DNA of 64,000 nt from JAWLHU01 sp049324875 (GTDB lineage Bacteria > Bacillota > Sulfobacillia > Symbiobacteriales > Symbiobacteriaceae), in contig JBMONC010000061.1 of the NCBI GenBank assembly GCA_049324875.1, forward strand, positions 1 to 64,000. The letters run 5' to 3'. A program made the translations under genes and the position numbers. Positions 17,710 through 27,321 of the stretch are shown piece by piece; within the stretch, counting starts at the first letter, position 1, and each line of letters opens with the position of its first letter. The notes beneath the pieces are model-generated. The model searched no databases, was not told where the DNA came from, and saw only the letters and a list, made by a program, of their open reading frames with translations.

Positions 17710-18231
17710 TTGAAGCTGCAGAGAAAGCGGGTCGCCTGCCTGGTGGGCGAGGACTACGAGGATCTGGAGGTCTGGTACCCGGTCCTGCGACTGCAGGAGG
17801 AGGGCGCCACGGTGGAGCTGATCGGGCTGGAGCCGGGGCCCTGCAAGGGGAAGCACGGCTACCCCTGCAAGGCGGAGAAGGGGATCGGCCAGGTGAGCGC
17901 TGCCGATTACGATGCGCTGATCGTCCCCGGCGGCTGGATGCCCGACAAGCTGCGCCGCTACGAGCCGGTGCTCCGGTTCTGCCAGGAATTCGATGCGGCG
18001 GGCAAGGTGATCGCCACCATCTGCCACGGCCCCTGGATCCTGATCTCGGCCAAGCTGCTGAAGGGGCGGACCCTCACCTCCACCCCGGGGATCAAGGATG
18101 ATGTGGAGAACGCCGGGGCGGTCTGGGTCGACCAGGAGGCGGTGCGGGACGGGAACCTGATCTCGGCCCGCCGCCCGCCGGACCTGCCCGCCTTCATGCG
18201 GCTGATGATCGCCGCGATGCAGGAGGGGTAG
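17710..18231 (+). CDS. DJ-1/PfpI family protein (probable deglycase or protease-like)
   Basis: This 173-residue protein has the DJ-1/PfpI fold: N-terminal VACLVGEDYEDLEV with the conserved glutamate, YDALIVPGGWMPD, and the nucleophile elbow ATICHGPWILI with the cysteine. Related YhbO/PfpI proteins repair glycated proteins and nucleotides or act as chaperones. The start appears to be TTG 17710. An extended -10 element (TGCTATACT, 17676-17684) just after the dha terminator probably drives it. Confidence 0.9.
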   Translation: MKLQRKRVACLVGEDYEDLEVWYPVLRLQEEGATVELIGLEPGPCKGKHGYPCKAEKGIGQVSAADYDALIVPGGWMPDKLRRYEPVLRFCQEFDAAGKVIATICHGPWILISAKLLKGRTLTSTPGIKDDVENAGAVWVDQEAVRDGNLISARRPPDLPAFMRLMIAAMQEG

Positions 18232-18274
18232 CCCCGGGCCAGATTTTTCAGAGGAATCGAAAGGAAACGACCGT

Positions 18275-18303
18275 CCCCCCTGCGTATTGTGACCGCAGGG
18301 GGG
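18275..18303 (+). promoter_or_regulatory. Hairpin that buries the ribosome site of the next gene
   Basis: CCCCCCTGC (18275-18283) pairs with GCAGGGGGG (18295-18303) over an 11-base loop. The GGGGGG arm is the ribosome site of the TTG start at 18311, so the 9-bp stem would block initiation unless opened. It could instead act as the terminator of the DJ-1 gene. Confidence 0.5.
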
Positions 18304-18310
18304 ATGCGCA

Positions 18311-19039
18311 TTGGGCCAGATCCTCTACCAGGGCATGGCAGGCCGGATCACCGTGCGGGAGGAGGGGCGCTGCCGCCGCCTCTACATCGGCGAGATGATG
18401 CAGGGGGGCATCTGCCTGGATGACCCCACCGCCTGCACCTTCCCGGTCACCGAGGGGTTTCACCAGATCACCGCCCTGCGGGAGCAGCCGCCGGAGCGGA
18501 TCCTGATCATCGGGCTGGGGGCGGGGGAGCTGCCCCGCAGCTTCCTCCGCCGCTTCCCGAAGAGCCGGATCCGGGTGGTGGAGATCGACCCGGTGGTGGT
18601 GCAGGTGGCCCGGCGCCACTTCTTCCTGCCCCATCACCGCCGGCTGGAGGTGGTGGTGGCCGACGGCTATGCCGACCTGGCCCGCTCCCCCGAGCGCTAC
18701 GACCTGATCGTGCTGGACGCCTGCGGGCCCGAGGGGCTGCCGCAGCCCTTCCGGGGCGACCCCTTCCTCCGCCTGGCAGCCGCCCGCCTGACCCCCAACG
18801 GGATGCTGGCCGCCAACCTCTTTGACCTGAGCGAGGCGGGGGACGGGGCGGAGCGGTTCGCCCGGGCGGCGGCCCGCTTCTTCCCGGAGCGCCACCTGCT
18901 GCCGGTGGGCGACCGGGGCTCCTTCGCCTACCTGAACCAGCTCCTCTTCTGCGGGCTGCGGCCTGACCGGGGGGACCAAGGCCGGGCGGCGCCGCCTGCC
19001 GAGGGGTATGCGGGGGTGCTTCGGGTGGTCAGAAGCTGA
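18311..19039 (+). CDS. Spermidine-synthase-like SAM-binding protein
   Basis: This 242-residue protein has the Rossmann core of spermidine synthase-like proteins: ILIIGLGAGELPRSFLRRFP, then IRVVEIDPVVVQVA with the acidic ribose contact, and YDLIVLDACGPEGLP. The GGGDG glycine motif of true aminopropyltransferases is altered to GLGAGE, and the DSTDP-type catalytic segment is DACGPEG, so aminopropyl transfer is uncertain and it may be a methyltransferase-like relative. The TTG start at 18311 follows GGGGGG, which lies in a hairpin. Its 3' end overlaps the opposite-strand gene at 19029 by 11 bases. Confidence 0.8.
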   Translation: MGQILYQGMAGRITVREEGRCRRLYIGEMMQGGICLDDPTACTFPVTEGFHQITALREQPPERILIIGLGAGELPRSFLRRFPKSRIRVVEIDPVVVQVARRHFFLPHHRRLEVVVADGYADLARSPERYDLIVLDACGPEGLPQPFRGDPFLRLAAARLTPNGMLAANLFDLSEAGDGAERFARAAARFFPERHLLPVGDRGSFAYLNQLLFCGLRPDRGDQGRAAPPAEGYAGVLRVVRS

Positions 19040-19457
19040 AGCCGCTGCCGATGCGGAAGGCCAGCCAGCGGCCTTCCACCCGCTTCATGGCGAGGCTGAC
19101 GGCGACGGGAGTCCCGTCCGGCTGGACGGCGCCGGCCTGGACGATGAACTCCACCCCGGACCGGTTGGGCAGGGCCCTGACGAGATCGAAGGTCCTGGGC
19201 TGGGAGAGCCCCTGGTACTGGGCAACGATCTCCACCGCCTTCCGGTCCGCGTCGGGGGCCAGAAGCGCAGCCACCCGCTCGGCATCGCCCTCCACGGCGG
19301 CACGGAGGAGCGCATCCCCTGCCTTGCGGGCCTGGGCGGCCGGTGACCATGCGCTCTCGTAGAGCTGAAGCCCCAGCCAGGATGCGATCAGAAGCGCCAG
19401 AGCTCCCATCAAGATCGGTTTCCACTTCACCTGCAGGGAGACCTCCCTCCGTCTCAC
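19029..19457 (-). CDS. Small membrane-anchored protein of unknown function
   Basis: I do not recognise this protein of 142 residues (133 if it starts at GTG 19430). It has an N-terminal signal anchor (PILMGALALLIASWLGLQLY), then an outside domain with the DALLRAAVEGDAERVAALLAPDA helix and a beta-rich C-terminus that resembles DUF4878/NTF2-like lipoprotein domains in general shape. GGAGGGAGG lies in the first codons and would suit the GTG at 19430. It converges with, and overlaps, the gene at 18311-19039. Confidence 0.7.
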   Translation of the reverse strand: MRRREVSLQVKWKPILMGALALLIASWLGLQLYESAWSPAAQARKAGDALLRAAVEGDAERVAALLAPDADRKAVEIVAQYQGLSQPRTFDLVRALPNRSGVEFIVQAGAVQPDGTPVAVSLAMKRVEGRWLAFRIGSGFSF

Positions 19458-19517
19458 TCAGTTGGGACCACCGGGAACCACCAGTGCTCCTCACTCGTCT
19501 GACGGGAAAAGGGGGGG

Positions 19518-20417
19518 GTGAAGTTGCGCCATCTCGTAGTGCTGGCTTTGTTGGCAGTAGTGTTCCTGACCGGCTGCGGCGGCCGTTCGGGCCCCGCCGC
19601 CGATCCGAGGGAGCCCACGGAACCCGCTTCGGCGGAGCCCGCCAAGCCCATGGAGCCCACCAGCCCCGCCGAGCCCGCAACGCCGGCCGAGCCGGCCAGG
19701 CCGCCGGAGCCCGCTGGGCCGGCGGCCCCGCCCGGTTGCCCGGAACGGCTCTCGTCCATCCAGCCCGGCGGCCCGGAGGGCTGGGAGGAGCAGGAGGTGG
19801 ACGCCTCCCGCCTCTGCCACCGCCGCTGGATCGAGCCGGCCACGGGCATCGAACTGACCGCCATCCTCCCCGAGGGCGACTGGCAGCGGTACCTCTCCCC
19901 GCAGCTCCGAGAGGTGGAGCCGGTGACTCTCTCCGGCTACCCGGCGCTGATCCTGACGGCGCTCCCGGAGAAGACCGGTGGGGCTTTCTGGGGCCCGGTC
20001 CCCCGGACGCTCCTGCTGCAGGGCGAGAAGGGGAGCCTGATCGCCACCTGCTCCACTGCGGGCTACGCCGAGAGCCTGGAGGAGGGGCAGGCGGCCCAGC
20101 GGATCGTAGACCGCCACTGCTTCCGCATCCTGAAGGGGATTCAGGTAGGCGACCTGGGGGAGCCGAGGGAGATCGCCCTGCCCCCCATCGACCAGGAAGA
20201 GGCCTCCTGGATCGCACTGGCCTACATCCAGCCGGAGAGGCGCCAGGCCATTGAGATCGGCGCGGTGCGCTACCAGGAGAGCCCCTCCCCGGGGGTGAAG
20301 GCCGCCTGGGCGTTTGAGATCAAGCCAAAGGAGGCCGGCCACCTCCCCTACTGGATCAAGGTGGACGCCTACCGCCGCCGGGTCTACGAGGTGACCAGCC
20401 CCAAGGGGGGCGTCTGA
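19518..20417 (+). CDS. Lipoprotein with Pro-Glu-Ala linker, unknown function
   Basis: The N-terminus is a type II signal peptide with lipobox LTGC (lipidated Cys20), followed by a repetitive EPA/EPT/EPAKP linker (about 30-72) that would span the wall, and a globular domain of about 225 residues with several cysteines (near 74, 99 and 177). I do not recognise the domain. GTG 19518 is preceded by a run of Gs. It may face the neighbouring lipoprotein gene at 20431, which converges with it. Confidence 0.8.
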   Translation: MKLRHLVVLALLAVVFLTGCGGRSGPAADPREPTEPASAEPAKPMEPTSPAEPATPAEPARPPEPAGPAAPPGCPERLSSIQPGGPEGWEEQEVDASRLCHRRWIEPATGIELTAILPEGDWQRYLSPQLREVEPVTLSGYPALILTALPEKTGGAFWGPVPRTLLLQGEKGSLIATCSTAGYAESLEEGQAAQRIVDRHCFRILKGIQVGDLGEPREIALPPIDQEEASWIALAYIQPERRQAIEIGAVRYQESPSPGVKAAWAFEIKPKEAGHLPYWIKVDAYRRRVYEVTSPKGGV

Positions 20418-20430
20418 GGCATTGTTCGGC

Positions 20431-21882
20431 CTACGGCTCCCCTCGCCGGAGGAAGGCGATCCTCCCCTCGGGGGTGCGCACCGCCAGCCACTGCCGGTCC
20501 GGCGAGAGGGCGGCCTGCTCCACGGACAGCCCCTCCAGCGGCCAGCGCCCGCTCCAGTCCGGGCCATAGACACGGAGCTCCCCGTCGCCGCGGAGGATCA
20601 GATCCCTCCCCGCCCCCGGCTCCGGCAGGGTGGGCGGGAAGAGCGCCGGGACCAGGGGGGCGCCGCCCTGCCAGGGGATGGGCTCCCCCTCGCCGGTCAG
20701 CTGGAACAGCAGCTCGCCCTGCCGGTAGAGGACCCCCTTCTCCAGTACCCGCTCCAGAAAGATCTCCCCCGTCCCGGCGGAGCCGAGGCGGGTGAACCGG
20801 CCGGTGGCCAGCTCCAGCAGGAGGAACTCCTGCGGGCGGCTCTCCCCCTGGGGGCCGGGCGCCTCCACCTGCAGCCCGATCCGCGCCCCATCCGCCGACC
20901 AGAGGAGGCGGCGCACGTAGAGGGGATGCCCGGGCAGCTCGAAGTTGCGAACCTTCCCCGCCTTGGGATCGTAAACCGAGAGGGTGTCGACCCCGTAGGG
21001 GGGCGGAGGCGGCTCAGGCGGCGTGGCGTGGGCCGCCTGCACGCCCAGAAATGAGGCCCAGAAGAGCTGGGCGTTGGGCTCCAGGCGGACATTGGTGTAG
21101 GCGACCCGGATGTCGGCGGGGTCCGGGATGGGACCCCGCCCCTCCAAATACGGGCTTCGGGGGTAGGCCAGCACCTTGTGCGGAAGGCCCTCCAGCCCCC
21201 CGCAGAAGACCCCGCCCGTGCCGTAGCAGAGCTCACCACCGGCCAGCGCCCGCATGGTGAGATAGTTGTTGCTGTAGTCACTCCGGACCGTTATGGCCTG
21301 CAGGTCCACCAGCTGGGGCCAGTCGGCGGTGGCCAGGACCACCAGCCCGGGGGTGACCCAGCGCCCGGGCCACCCTCCTGTGTCCACCCGGTCGAACCGG
21401 GGCATCTTCCAGACCGCGCCCGTCTGCCGGTCCAGCAGGTGGGTGGGCAGATCGGTGCGGGGCCGGAAGAAGAGCCAGCGCCCGTCGGGGGAGGCGCCGT
21501 TCACCTCGCCCAGGCGGGGCAGGGGCTCCACCCGGCCATCGGGGAGAGAGAGCTCTACCGCCTCTTCCTCCTCCTCCCAGACCAGCAGCACCCGTCCCTC
21601 CCCCAGCCAGTGCAGGCCGGTGAGGGCGCCCCGGTCCGGGGCGGAGAGGGCCAGCCCCTGGGGGAGCGGCTCGGCGGTGACCACGGTGGGGCGTGGGCCG
21701 CTTCCCGGGGGAAGCGCCGCCTTCTGCAGGGGCACGGTGGTGAGGGCGGTGACCTTCCGCTCAAACCTGGAGACCGGCTCCTCAGGGGGCAGGGGATAGG
21801 GGATGCGGGGCTTCCCGCAGCCGGCCATGACAAGATAGATCAGCAGCGTACAGAGCAGCAGACGGCGCAGATGTTTCGACAC
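20431..21882 (-). CDS. Beta-propeller-like lipoprotein, unknown function
   Basis: This 483-residue protein has a lipoprotein signal (lipobox VMAGC, Cys22) and a body of repeated short beta segments such as SPDGRWLFFRP, LWSADGARIGLQVE and SPDRQWLAVRTPEGRIAFL. These WD40/TolB-like SPDG-x-W repeats suggest an extracytoplasmic beta-propeller. GTG 21882 is the start. Binding partner and role are unknown. It converges with the lipoprotein gene at 19518 with only 13 bases between stops. Confidence 0.82.
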   Translation of the reverse strand: MSKHLRRLLLCTLLIYLVMAGCGKPRIPYPLPPEEPVSRFERKVTALTTVPLQKAALPPGSGPRPTVVTAEPLPQGLALSAPDRGALTGLHWLGEGRVLLVWEEEEEAVELSLPDGRVEPLPRLGEVNGASPDGRWLFFRPRTDLPTHLLDRQTGAVWKMPRFDRVDTGGWPGRWVTPGLVVLATADWPQLVDLQAITVRSDYSNNYLTMRALAGGELCYGTGGVFCGGLEGLPHKVLAYPRSPYLEGRGPIPDPADIRVAYTNVRLEPNAQLFWASFLGVQAAHATPPEPPPPPYGVDTLSVYDPKAGKVRNFELPGHPLYVRRLLWSADGARIGLQVEAPGPQGESRPQEFLLLELATGRFTRLGSAGTGEIFLERVLEKGVLYRQGELLFQLTGEGEPIPWQGGAPLVPALFPPTLPEPGAGRDLILRGDGELRVYGPDWSGRWPLEGLSVEQAALSPDRQWLAVRTPEGRIAFLRRGEP

Positions 21883-21964
21883 GGCTCCCCGCCCCTTTCG
21901 CCTCTGCGTGGATCATATCCACCGTGATGGACGCAAGGAGTTGTCGAAAGGTTTCAACGCAATT

Positions 21965-22534
21965 CTAAACGGTTGGCGGGCAGCGGATCACCCCCTCCTC
22001 GGTGGCAATGCCATGAAGCCGCACGTCGTGGGGCTCGGCGGGGAGCGCCTCCACCAGCTGAAAGGCGTAGGCCAGGGCGACGAAGCGGCCGCGGCCCATC
22101 AGCGGCAGCGTCCGGTCGTAGTAGCCGCCGCCGTAGCCCAGCCGGTTGCCGGTCCGGTCGAAGGCGACCCCGGGCACCACCGCCAGATCCACCTCCCCCG
22201 GCTCCACCCGGGGCCAGTCCGGGGCGGGCTCCTGAATCCCGTAGGCCCCGGCCACCGGCTCCCCCACCCACTGGTGCAGCCAGAGGCGCGGGACCGGCTC
22301 CCGCTCCACCCGGGGGAGCAGGAGTCGCTTGCCGGCGGCCCGGGCCGCCTCGGCCAGCAGACCGGTCTCCACCTCGCCCCGGATGGGCAGGTAGAGCAGG
22401 AGGGACCGGGCCTGGTGGAACCAGTCGGTGGCGATCAGCGCCTCCTGGGCGGCCCGGCTCCGTCGAGCCCGCTCGGCGGGCTCCAGCCCCTGCCGGCGGG
22501 CGATCATCTCCCTGCGCAGCGCTCGCTTCTCCAT
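21965..22534 (-). CDS. 5-formyltetrahydrofolate cyclo-ligase
   Basis: This 189-residue enzyme converts 5-formyl-THF to 5,10-methenyl-THF with ATP. The basic N-terminus (KRALRREMIARR), the LPIRGEVET substrate segment and the hallmark VPGVAFDRTGNRLGYGGGYYDR near residue 125 are all intact. It lies downstream of the ASCH-domain gene by 46 bases and may be read through from the carboxylase operon. Confidence 0.95.
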   Translation of the reverse strand: MEKRALRREMIARRQGLEPAERARRSRAAQEALIATDWFHQARSLLLYLPIRGEVETGLLAEAARAAGKRLLLPRVEREPVPRLWLHQWVGEPVAGAYGIQEPAPDWPRVEPGEVDLAVVPGVAFDRTGNRLGYGGGYYDRTLPLMGRGRFVALAYAFQLVEALPAEPHDVRLHGIATEEGVIRCPPTV

Positions 22535-22580
22535 ACGAAAAGGGCCGGGCGCTCTGTCACGCCCGGCCCGCTCACCTGCC

Positions 22581-22928
22581 TTACTCCACGATCTCCGAGA
22601 AGTGGACCACGGTCACCGTCGAGTCCAGGGTGATGGGGCTCTTGTAGATCTGCCCCAGGAACTCCACCGCATCCTCCGGGGTCTTCATCTCCGGGTTCTC
22701 GCCCTGCAGATCCTCCAGGGTCAGCTCCCGGATCGTCTTCACCTTCACCATGTCGATGACGGCGGTGTAGACCTTCTTGCGGGGCTTGAAGCGGTCGCCG
22801 TAGGTGACCAGCACCACATCGCCGTCGTGGTACTTCTCGGTCTTGTCCCCGAGGCGGATCGTGCAGCTCTTGTCGCGGCTGACCAGGAAGCCATGGTACA
22901 CAGAGGAGTAAAAGTTCAGCGCTTTCAC
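22581..22928 (-). CDS. ASCH-like (RNA-binding-type) small protein
   Basis: This 115-residue protein (KALNFYSSVYHGFLVSRDKSCTIRLGDKTEKYHDGDVVLVTYGDR) resembles the ASCH fold, a PUA-like beta-barrel proposed to bind RNA, with the conserved T-I-R-x-G and G-D-x-V positions. GTG 22928 is chosen because GAGGAGGGG lies 5-6 bases before it; the longer reading up to 23420 overlaps accC and is a shadow. It follows accC by about 110 bases at the end of the methylmalonyl/carboxylase cluster. The function is inferred only from fold resemblance. Confidence 0.78.
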   Translation of the reverse strand: MKALNFYSSVYHGFLVSRDKSCTIRLGDKTEKYHDGDVVLVTYGDRFKPRKKVYTAVIDMVKVKTIRELTLEDLQGENPEMKTPEDAVEFLGQIYKSPITLDSTVTVVHFSEIVE

Positions 22929-23038
22929 AGGGGCCCCTCCTCTCAGCAGGGATGCTTCGGGACGGTCACTGGACTGATGCAGGAATTCGTGAGGATCCGT
23001 CCGGTTCCCTGCGGGATGCGCAGAAATCCCCTGAACTC

Positions 23039-24388
<1,350 letters not shown>

Positions 24389-24405
24389 TCTTTCTCCTCC
24401 TTTAT

Positions 24406-24488
24406 GTGGAGGGGGGGTCGCCCCCCCTCCACCCTCCCCCCTCGTCCAGCGGGTCGCACCATCTGACGCGCATGTCGTCAGATGGTGC
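24406..24488 (-). repeat. Two perfect hairpins between carboxylase genes
   Basis: The first is a 12-bp stem GTGGAGGGGGGG/CCCCCCCTCCAC (24406-24417 with 24421-24432, loop TCG). The second is a 13-bp stem GCACCATCTGACG/CGTCAGATGGTGC (24456-24468 with 24476-24488, 7-base loop). Both lie in the 129-base space between the small-subunit gene and accC in the same operon. Confidence 0.8.
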
Positions 24489-24517
24489 TCCTTTGCTGTC
24501 GAGAATTGCTGGCCGCT

Positions 24518-24724
24518 CTAGCGGTTGCGGAAACTGGCGCGGGTCAGGTGGGTCTGGATCAGGCCGGCCTTGGCCCAGGCGCTTGGGGCCGGGGCCTGGG
24601 CTGGCGTGACGGGCTGGATGGATCTTATCTGGAAGCTGCCTGTGGGCTGGTCTAGCATGGCGGCGATGGCGGCGGTGATCGCGGCGACGATCTCCACCGG
24701 GACCTTGGCCTGCTCCTGGGTCAT
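24518..24724 (-). CDS. Small accessory subunit of acyl-CoA carboxylase
   Basis: This 68-residue protein has a helix VPVEIVAAITAAIAAML, a SFQIRSIQPV strand and a C-terminal SAWAKAGLIQTHLTR segment. Short proteins of this shape (epsilon- or OadG-linker-like) sit between the carrier and carboxylase genes of many biotin enzymes and are thought to link subunits. The context, between the biotin carrier and accC, fits that role; the exact subunit name is uncertain. ATG 24724 follows GGGAGGAGAG. Confidence 0.75.
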   Translation of the reverse strand: MTQEQAKVPVEIVAAITAAIAAMLDQPTGSFQIRSIQPVTPAQAPAPSAWAKAGLIQTHLTRASFRNR

Positions 24725-24779
24725 GGGCTCTCTCCTCCCGTTGCCTGGGGATGCAGCGCCAGGCGCGCTACGGGGTTGC

Positions 24780-25199
24780 TCAGCCGATCACCACCAGCGG
24801 GTCGTTCAGGCTGACCGAGGTCCCCTTGGAGACCAGGATCTGCTTGACGGTGCCGGTGTAGGGGCTGGTGATGTCGTTCTCCATCTTCATCGCCTCGAGG
24901 ACGACGAGGACATCGCCGGCCTTGACCGCCTGGCCCACCTCCACCTTCACCCCGACGATCATGCCGGGCAGCGGCGCCTTCACCGCCTGGCCGCCCTCCA
25001 CCGGGGCGGCAGGGGCGGCGGGGGCCGCCGGGGCCGGGGCGGGAGCGGGGGTCGGGGCGGGGGCCGGCGCCGGGGCGGGGGCCGGGGTGTAGACCGGGGC
25101 CGGGGGTGCATAGGCGGGAGCGCCGGCCGGAGCGCCGACCTCTTCCACATCGACGTTGTAGGTTACGCCACCGATGGTCACCCGAAAACGTCTGGTCAT
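24780..25199 (-). CDS. Biotin carboxyl carrier subunit
   Basis: This 139-residue protein has an N-terminal RRFRVTIGGVTYNVDVEEV segment, a long flexible Pro-Ala linker (about 30-66) and a C-terminal biotinyl domain (70-139) with the biotinylation site EAMKMEN (Lys105). It shuttles carboxybiotin between AccC and the carboxyltransferase. ATG 25199 lies only about 50 bases after the 68-bp repeat array that separates it from the carboxyltransferase gene. Confidence 0.93.
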   Translation of the reverse strand: MTRRFRVTIGGVTYNVDVEEVGAPAGAPAYAPPAPVYTPAPAPAPAPAPTPAPAPAPAAPAAPAAPVEGGQAVKAPLPGMIVGVKVEVGQAVKAGDVLVVLEAMKMENDITSPYTGTVKQILVSKGTSVSLNDPLVVIG

Positions 25200-25248
25200 G
25201 GTGGAATCATGCCTCCTGGGGGTCCAAGTGATGTCGCCGCTGCGGCGG

Positions 25249-25706
25249 CGGTCTGAATCCGGCCCTGCCGGATTCACACGGGGCCTCTCCCGGTTTGCTC
25301 TGCAAACCGCTGTCGGCGGTCTGAATCCGGCCCTGCCGGATTCACACGGGGCCTCTCCCGGTTTGCTCTGCAAACNNNNNNNNNNNNNNNNNNNNNNNNN
25401 NNNNNNNNNNNNNNNNNNNNNNNNNNNNNNNNNNNNNNNNNNNNNNNNNNNNNNNNNNNNNNNNNNNNNNNNNNNCGGTCTGAATCCGGCCCTGCCGGAT
25501 TCACACGGGGCCTCTCCCGGTTTGCTCTGCAAACCGCTGTCGGCGGTCTGAATCCGGCCCTGCCGGATTCACACGGGGCCTCTCCCGGTTTGCTCTGCAA
25601 ACGCTGTCGGCGGTCTGAATCCGGCCCTGCCGGATTCACACGGGGCCTCTCCCGGTTTGCTCTGCAAACCGCTGTCGGCGGTCTGAATCCGGCCCTGCCG
25701 GATTCA
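25249..25706. repeat. Tandem 68-bp hairpin repeat array inside the carboxylase operon
   Basis: Near-identical units begin at 25249, 25317, [gap], 25476, 25544, 25611 and 25679 (period 68; one copy is 67 through loss of a C; the last is partial). Each unit holds two perfect hairpins: GAATCCGGC/GCCGGATTC with loop CCT, and CGGTTTGC/GCAAACCG with loop TCT. The last unit runs into the stop codon of the carboxyltransferase gene. No unique spacers exist, so it is not a CRISPR array. The scaffold gap inside means the true copy number is unknown and probably higher. Confidence 0.95.
25376..25475. other. Scaffold gap (100 N) within the repeat array
   Basis: Exactly 100 N placed inside the 68-bp repeats, as expected where short reads could not be resolved. 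Confidence 0.99.
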
Positions 25707-27272
25707 GACGGGGAAGTTGCCGTGCTTTTTGGCCGGGCGGGACTCCCGCTTGTTGGCCAGCGCCTGCAGCGCCTGGGCCAGCATCCGCCGGGTCTGGCGG
25801 GGGTCGATCACCGCTTCGACGAAGCCGCGGCCCGCCGCGTTGTACGGGATGTTGAACTTCTCCTTGTAGGCGGCGACCCATTCGGCCCTTGCGGCCTTGG
25901 GATCCTCCACCTCGGGGCCGGGCTTGAAGAGCACGTTGGCCGCCCCGTCGGCTCCCATCACCGCGATCTCGGCGGTGGGCCAGGCGACGGTAAAGTCGGC
26001 GCCCAGCGACTGGGAGGACATGGCCAGATAGGCGCCGCCGTAAGCCTTGCGCAGCACGACCACCAGCTTGGGCACCGTGGCCTCGCAGTAGGCGTAGAGC
26101 AGTTTGGCGCCGTGACGGATGATCCCGCCGTACTCCTGGTTGATGCCCGGCAGGTAGCCCGGGGTGTCGACGAAGGTGATCACCGGGATGTTGAAGGCAT
26201 CGCAGAACCGGATGAAGCGGGAGGCCTTGTCGGAGGCGTTGATGTCGATGCAGCCCGCCAACACCTTGGCCTGGTTGGCGATGATGCCCACCGACCGGCC
26301 GCCCAGGCGGCCGAAGCCGACCACCATATTCATCGCCCAGCCCGGCTGGACCTCGAAGAAATCGCCGTGGTCCAGCACGCCGGTGATCACGTCCCGCACA
26401 TCGTAGGGCTTGTTCGGGTTATCCGGCACGATCTGCAGCAGCCGCTCCTCCGCCCGCTCCAGGGGATCGGTCAGGGGCAGGGCCGGGGCGTCGTCCACGT
26501 TGTTGGGGGGCAGGAAGGAGAGCAGCCGGCGGACCATGGAGAGGCAGGTCTGCTCGTCGGGGGCCGCGAAGTGGGCCACCCCGGACTTCTCCGCATGGGC
26601 GCGGGCGCCGCCCAGCTCGTCGTGGGTGGTCACCTCGCCGGTGACCGCCTTGATCACCTCAGGGCCGGTGATGTACATGTAGCTGGTCTTGTCCACCATG
26701 AAGATGAAGTCGGTCAGACCCGGGGAGTAGACCGCACCGCCGGCGCAGGGGCCCATGATCACCGAGATCTGGGGGATGACGCCGCTGGCGATGGTGTTGT
26801 TGAAGAAGATCTGGCCGTAGCCGTTCAGCGAGTCGATGTGCTCCTGGATCCGGGCGCCGCCCGAATCCTGGATGCCGATGATCGGGCAGCCAGCCTTCAG
26901 CGCCAGCTTCTGGACCTTGATGATCTTCTCGGCGTGCATCTCGCCCAGGGAGCCGCCCATCACGGTGAAGTCCTGGGAGAAGGCGTAGACGGTCCGCCCC
27001 TCGATGCGGCCGAAGCCGGTGATGACACCCTCCGCCGGGTTCTCCCGCTGGGGCATGCCCAGCTCGGTGCCCCGGTGGCGGACGTGCAGGTCGATCTCGG
27101 TAAAGGAGCCCGGATCAAAGAGCAGCTCCAGCCGCTCCCGGGCGGTCAGCTTGCCCTGCTCGTGGCGCTTGGCAATCGCCTTCTCGCCACCGCCCAGCCG
27201 CAGCCGGGCCTCCTTCTCGGCCAGTTGCCGGACCAGTTCCTCCATGCTCACGGTGCTCTGTTCACTCCTCAC
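25704..27272 (-). CDS. Acyl-CoA (propionyl-CoA/methylmalonyl-CoA) carboxyltransferase subunit
   Basis: This protein of up to 522 residues transfers CO2 from carboxybiotin to acyl-CoA. It has both crotonase-like carboxyltransferase halves: SQDFTVMGGSLGEMHAEKI, the QDSGGARIQE and GPCAGGAVYSPGLTDF oxyanion loops, and the C-terminal VVLRKAYGGAYLAMSS. The start is ambiguous: GTG 27272, GTG 27251 or ATG 27245 are in frame, and GAGGAGTG lies 27271-27264, favouring one of the later ones. Its neighbours (epimerase, mutase) indicate propionyl-CoA/methylmalonyl-CoA as substrate. Confidence 0.95.
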   Translation of the reverse strand: MRSEQSTVSMEELVRQLAEKEARLRLGGGEKAIAKRHEQGKLTARERLELLFDPGSFTEIDLHVRHRGTELGMPQRENPAEGVITGFGRIEGRTVYAFSQDFTVMGGSLGEMHAEKIIKVQKLALKAGCPIIGIQDSGGARIQEHIDSLNGYGQIFFNNTIASGVIPQISVIMGPCAGGAVYSPGLTDFIFMVDKTSYMYITGPEVIKAVTGEVTTHDELGGARAHAEKSGVAHFAAPDEQTCLSMVRRLLSFLPPNNVDDAPALPLTDPLERAEERLLQIVPDNPNKPYDVRDVITGVLDHGDFFEVQPGWAMNMVVGFGRLGGRSVGIIANQAKVLAGCIDINASDKASRFIRFCDAFNIPVITFVDTPGYLPGINQEYGGIIRHGAKLLYAYCEATVPKLVVVLRKAYGGAYLAMSSQSLGADFTVAWPTAEIAVMGADGAANVLFKPGPEVEDPKAARAEWVAAYKEKFNIPYNAAGRGFVEAVIDPRQTRRMLAQALQALANKRESRPAKKHGNFPV

Positions 27273-27321
27273 TCCACGGTTGATGGGCGGTCCCGTTGCC
27301 AGCCGCCCATCGCCGGACGCT

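Noticed and set aside
25249..25706. CRISPR array
   Set aside because: Units are contiguous and near identical with no unique spacers, and no cas genes are near.
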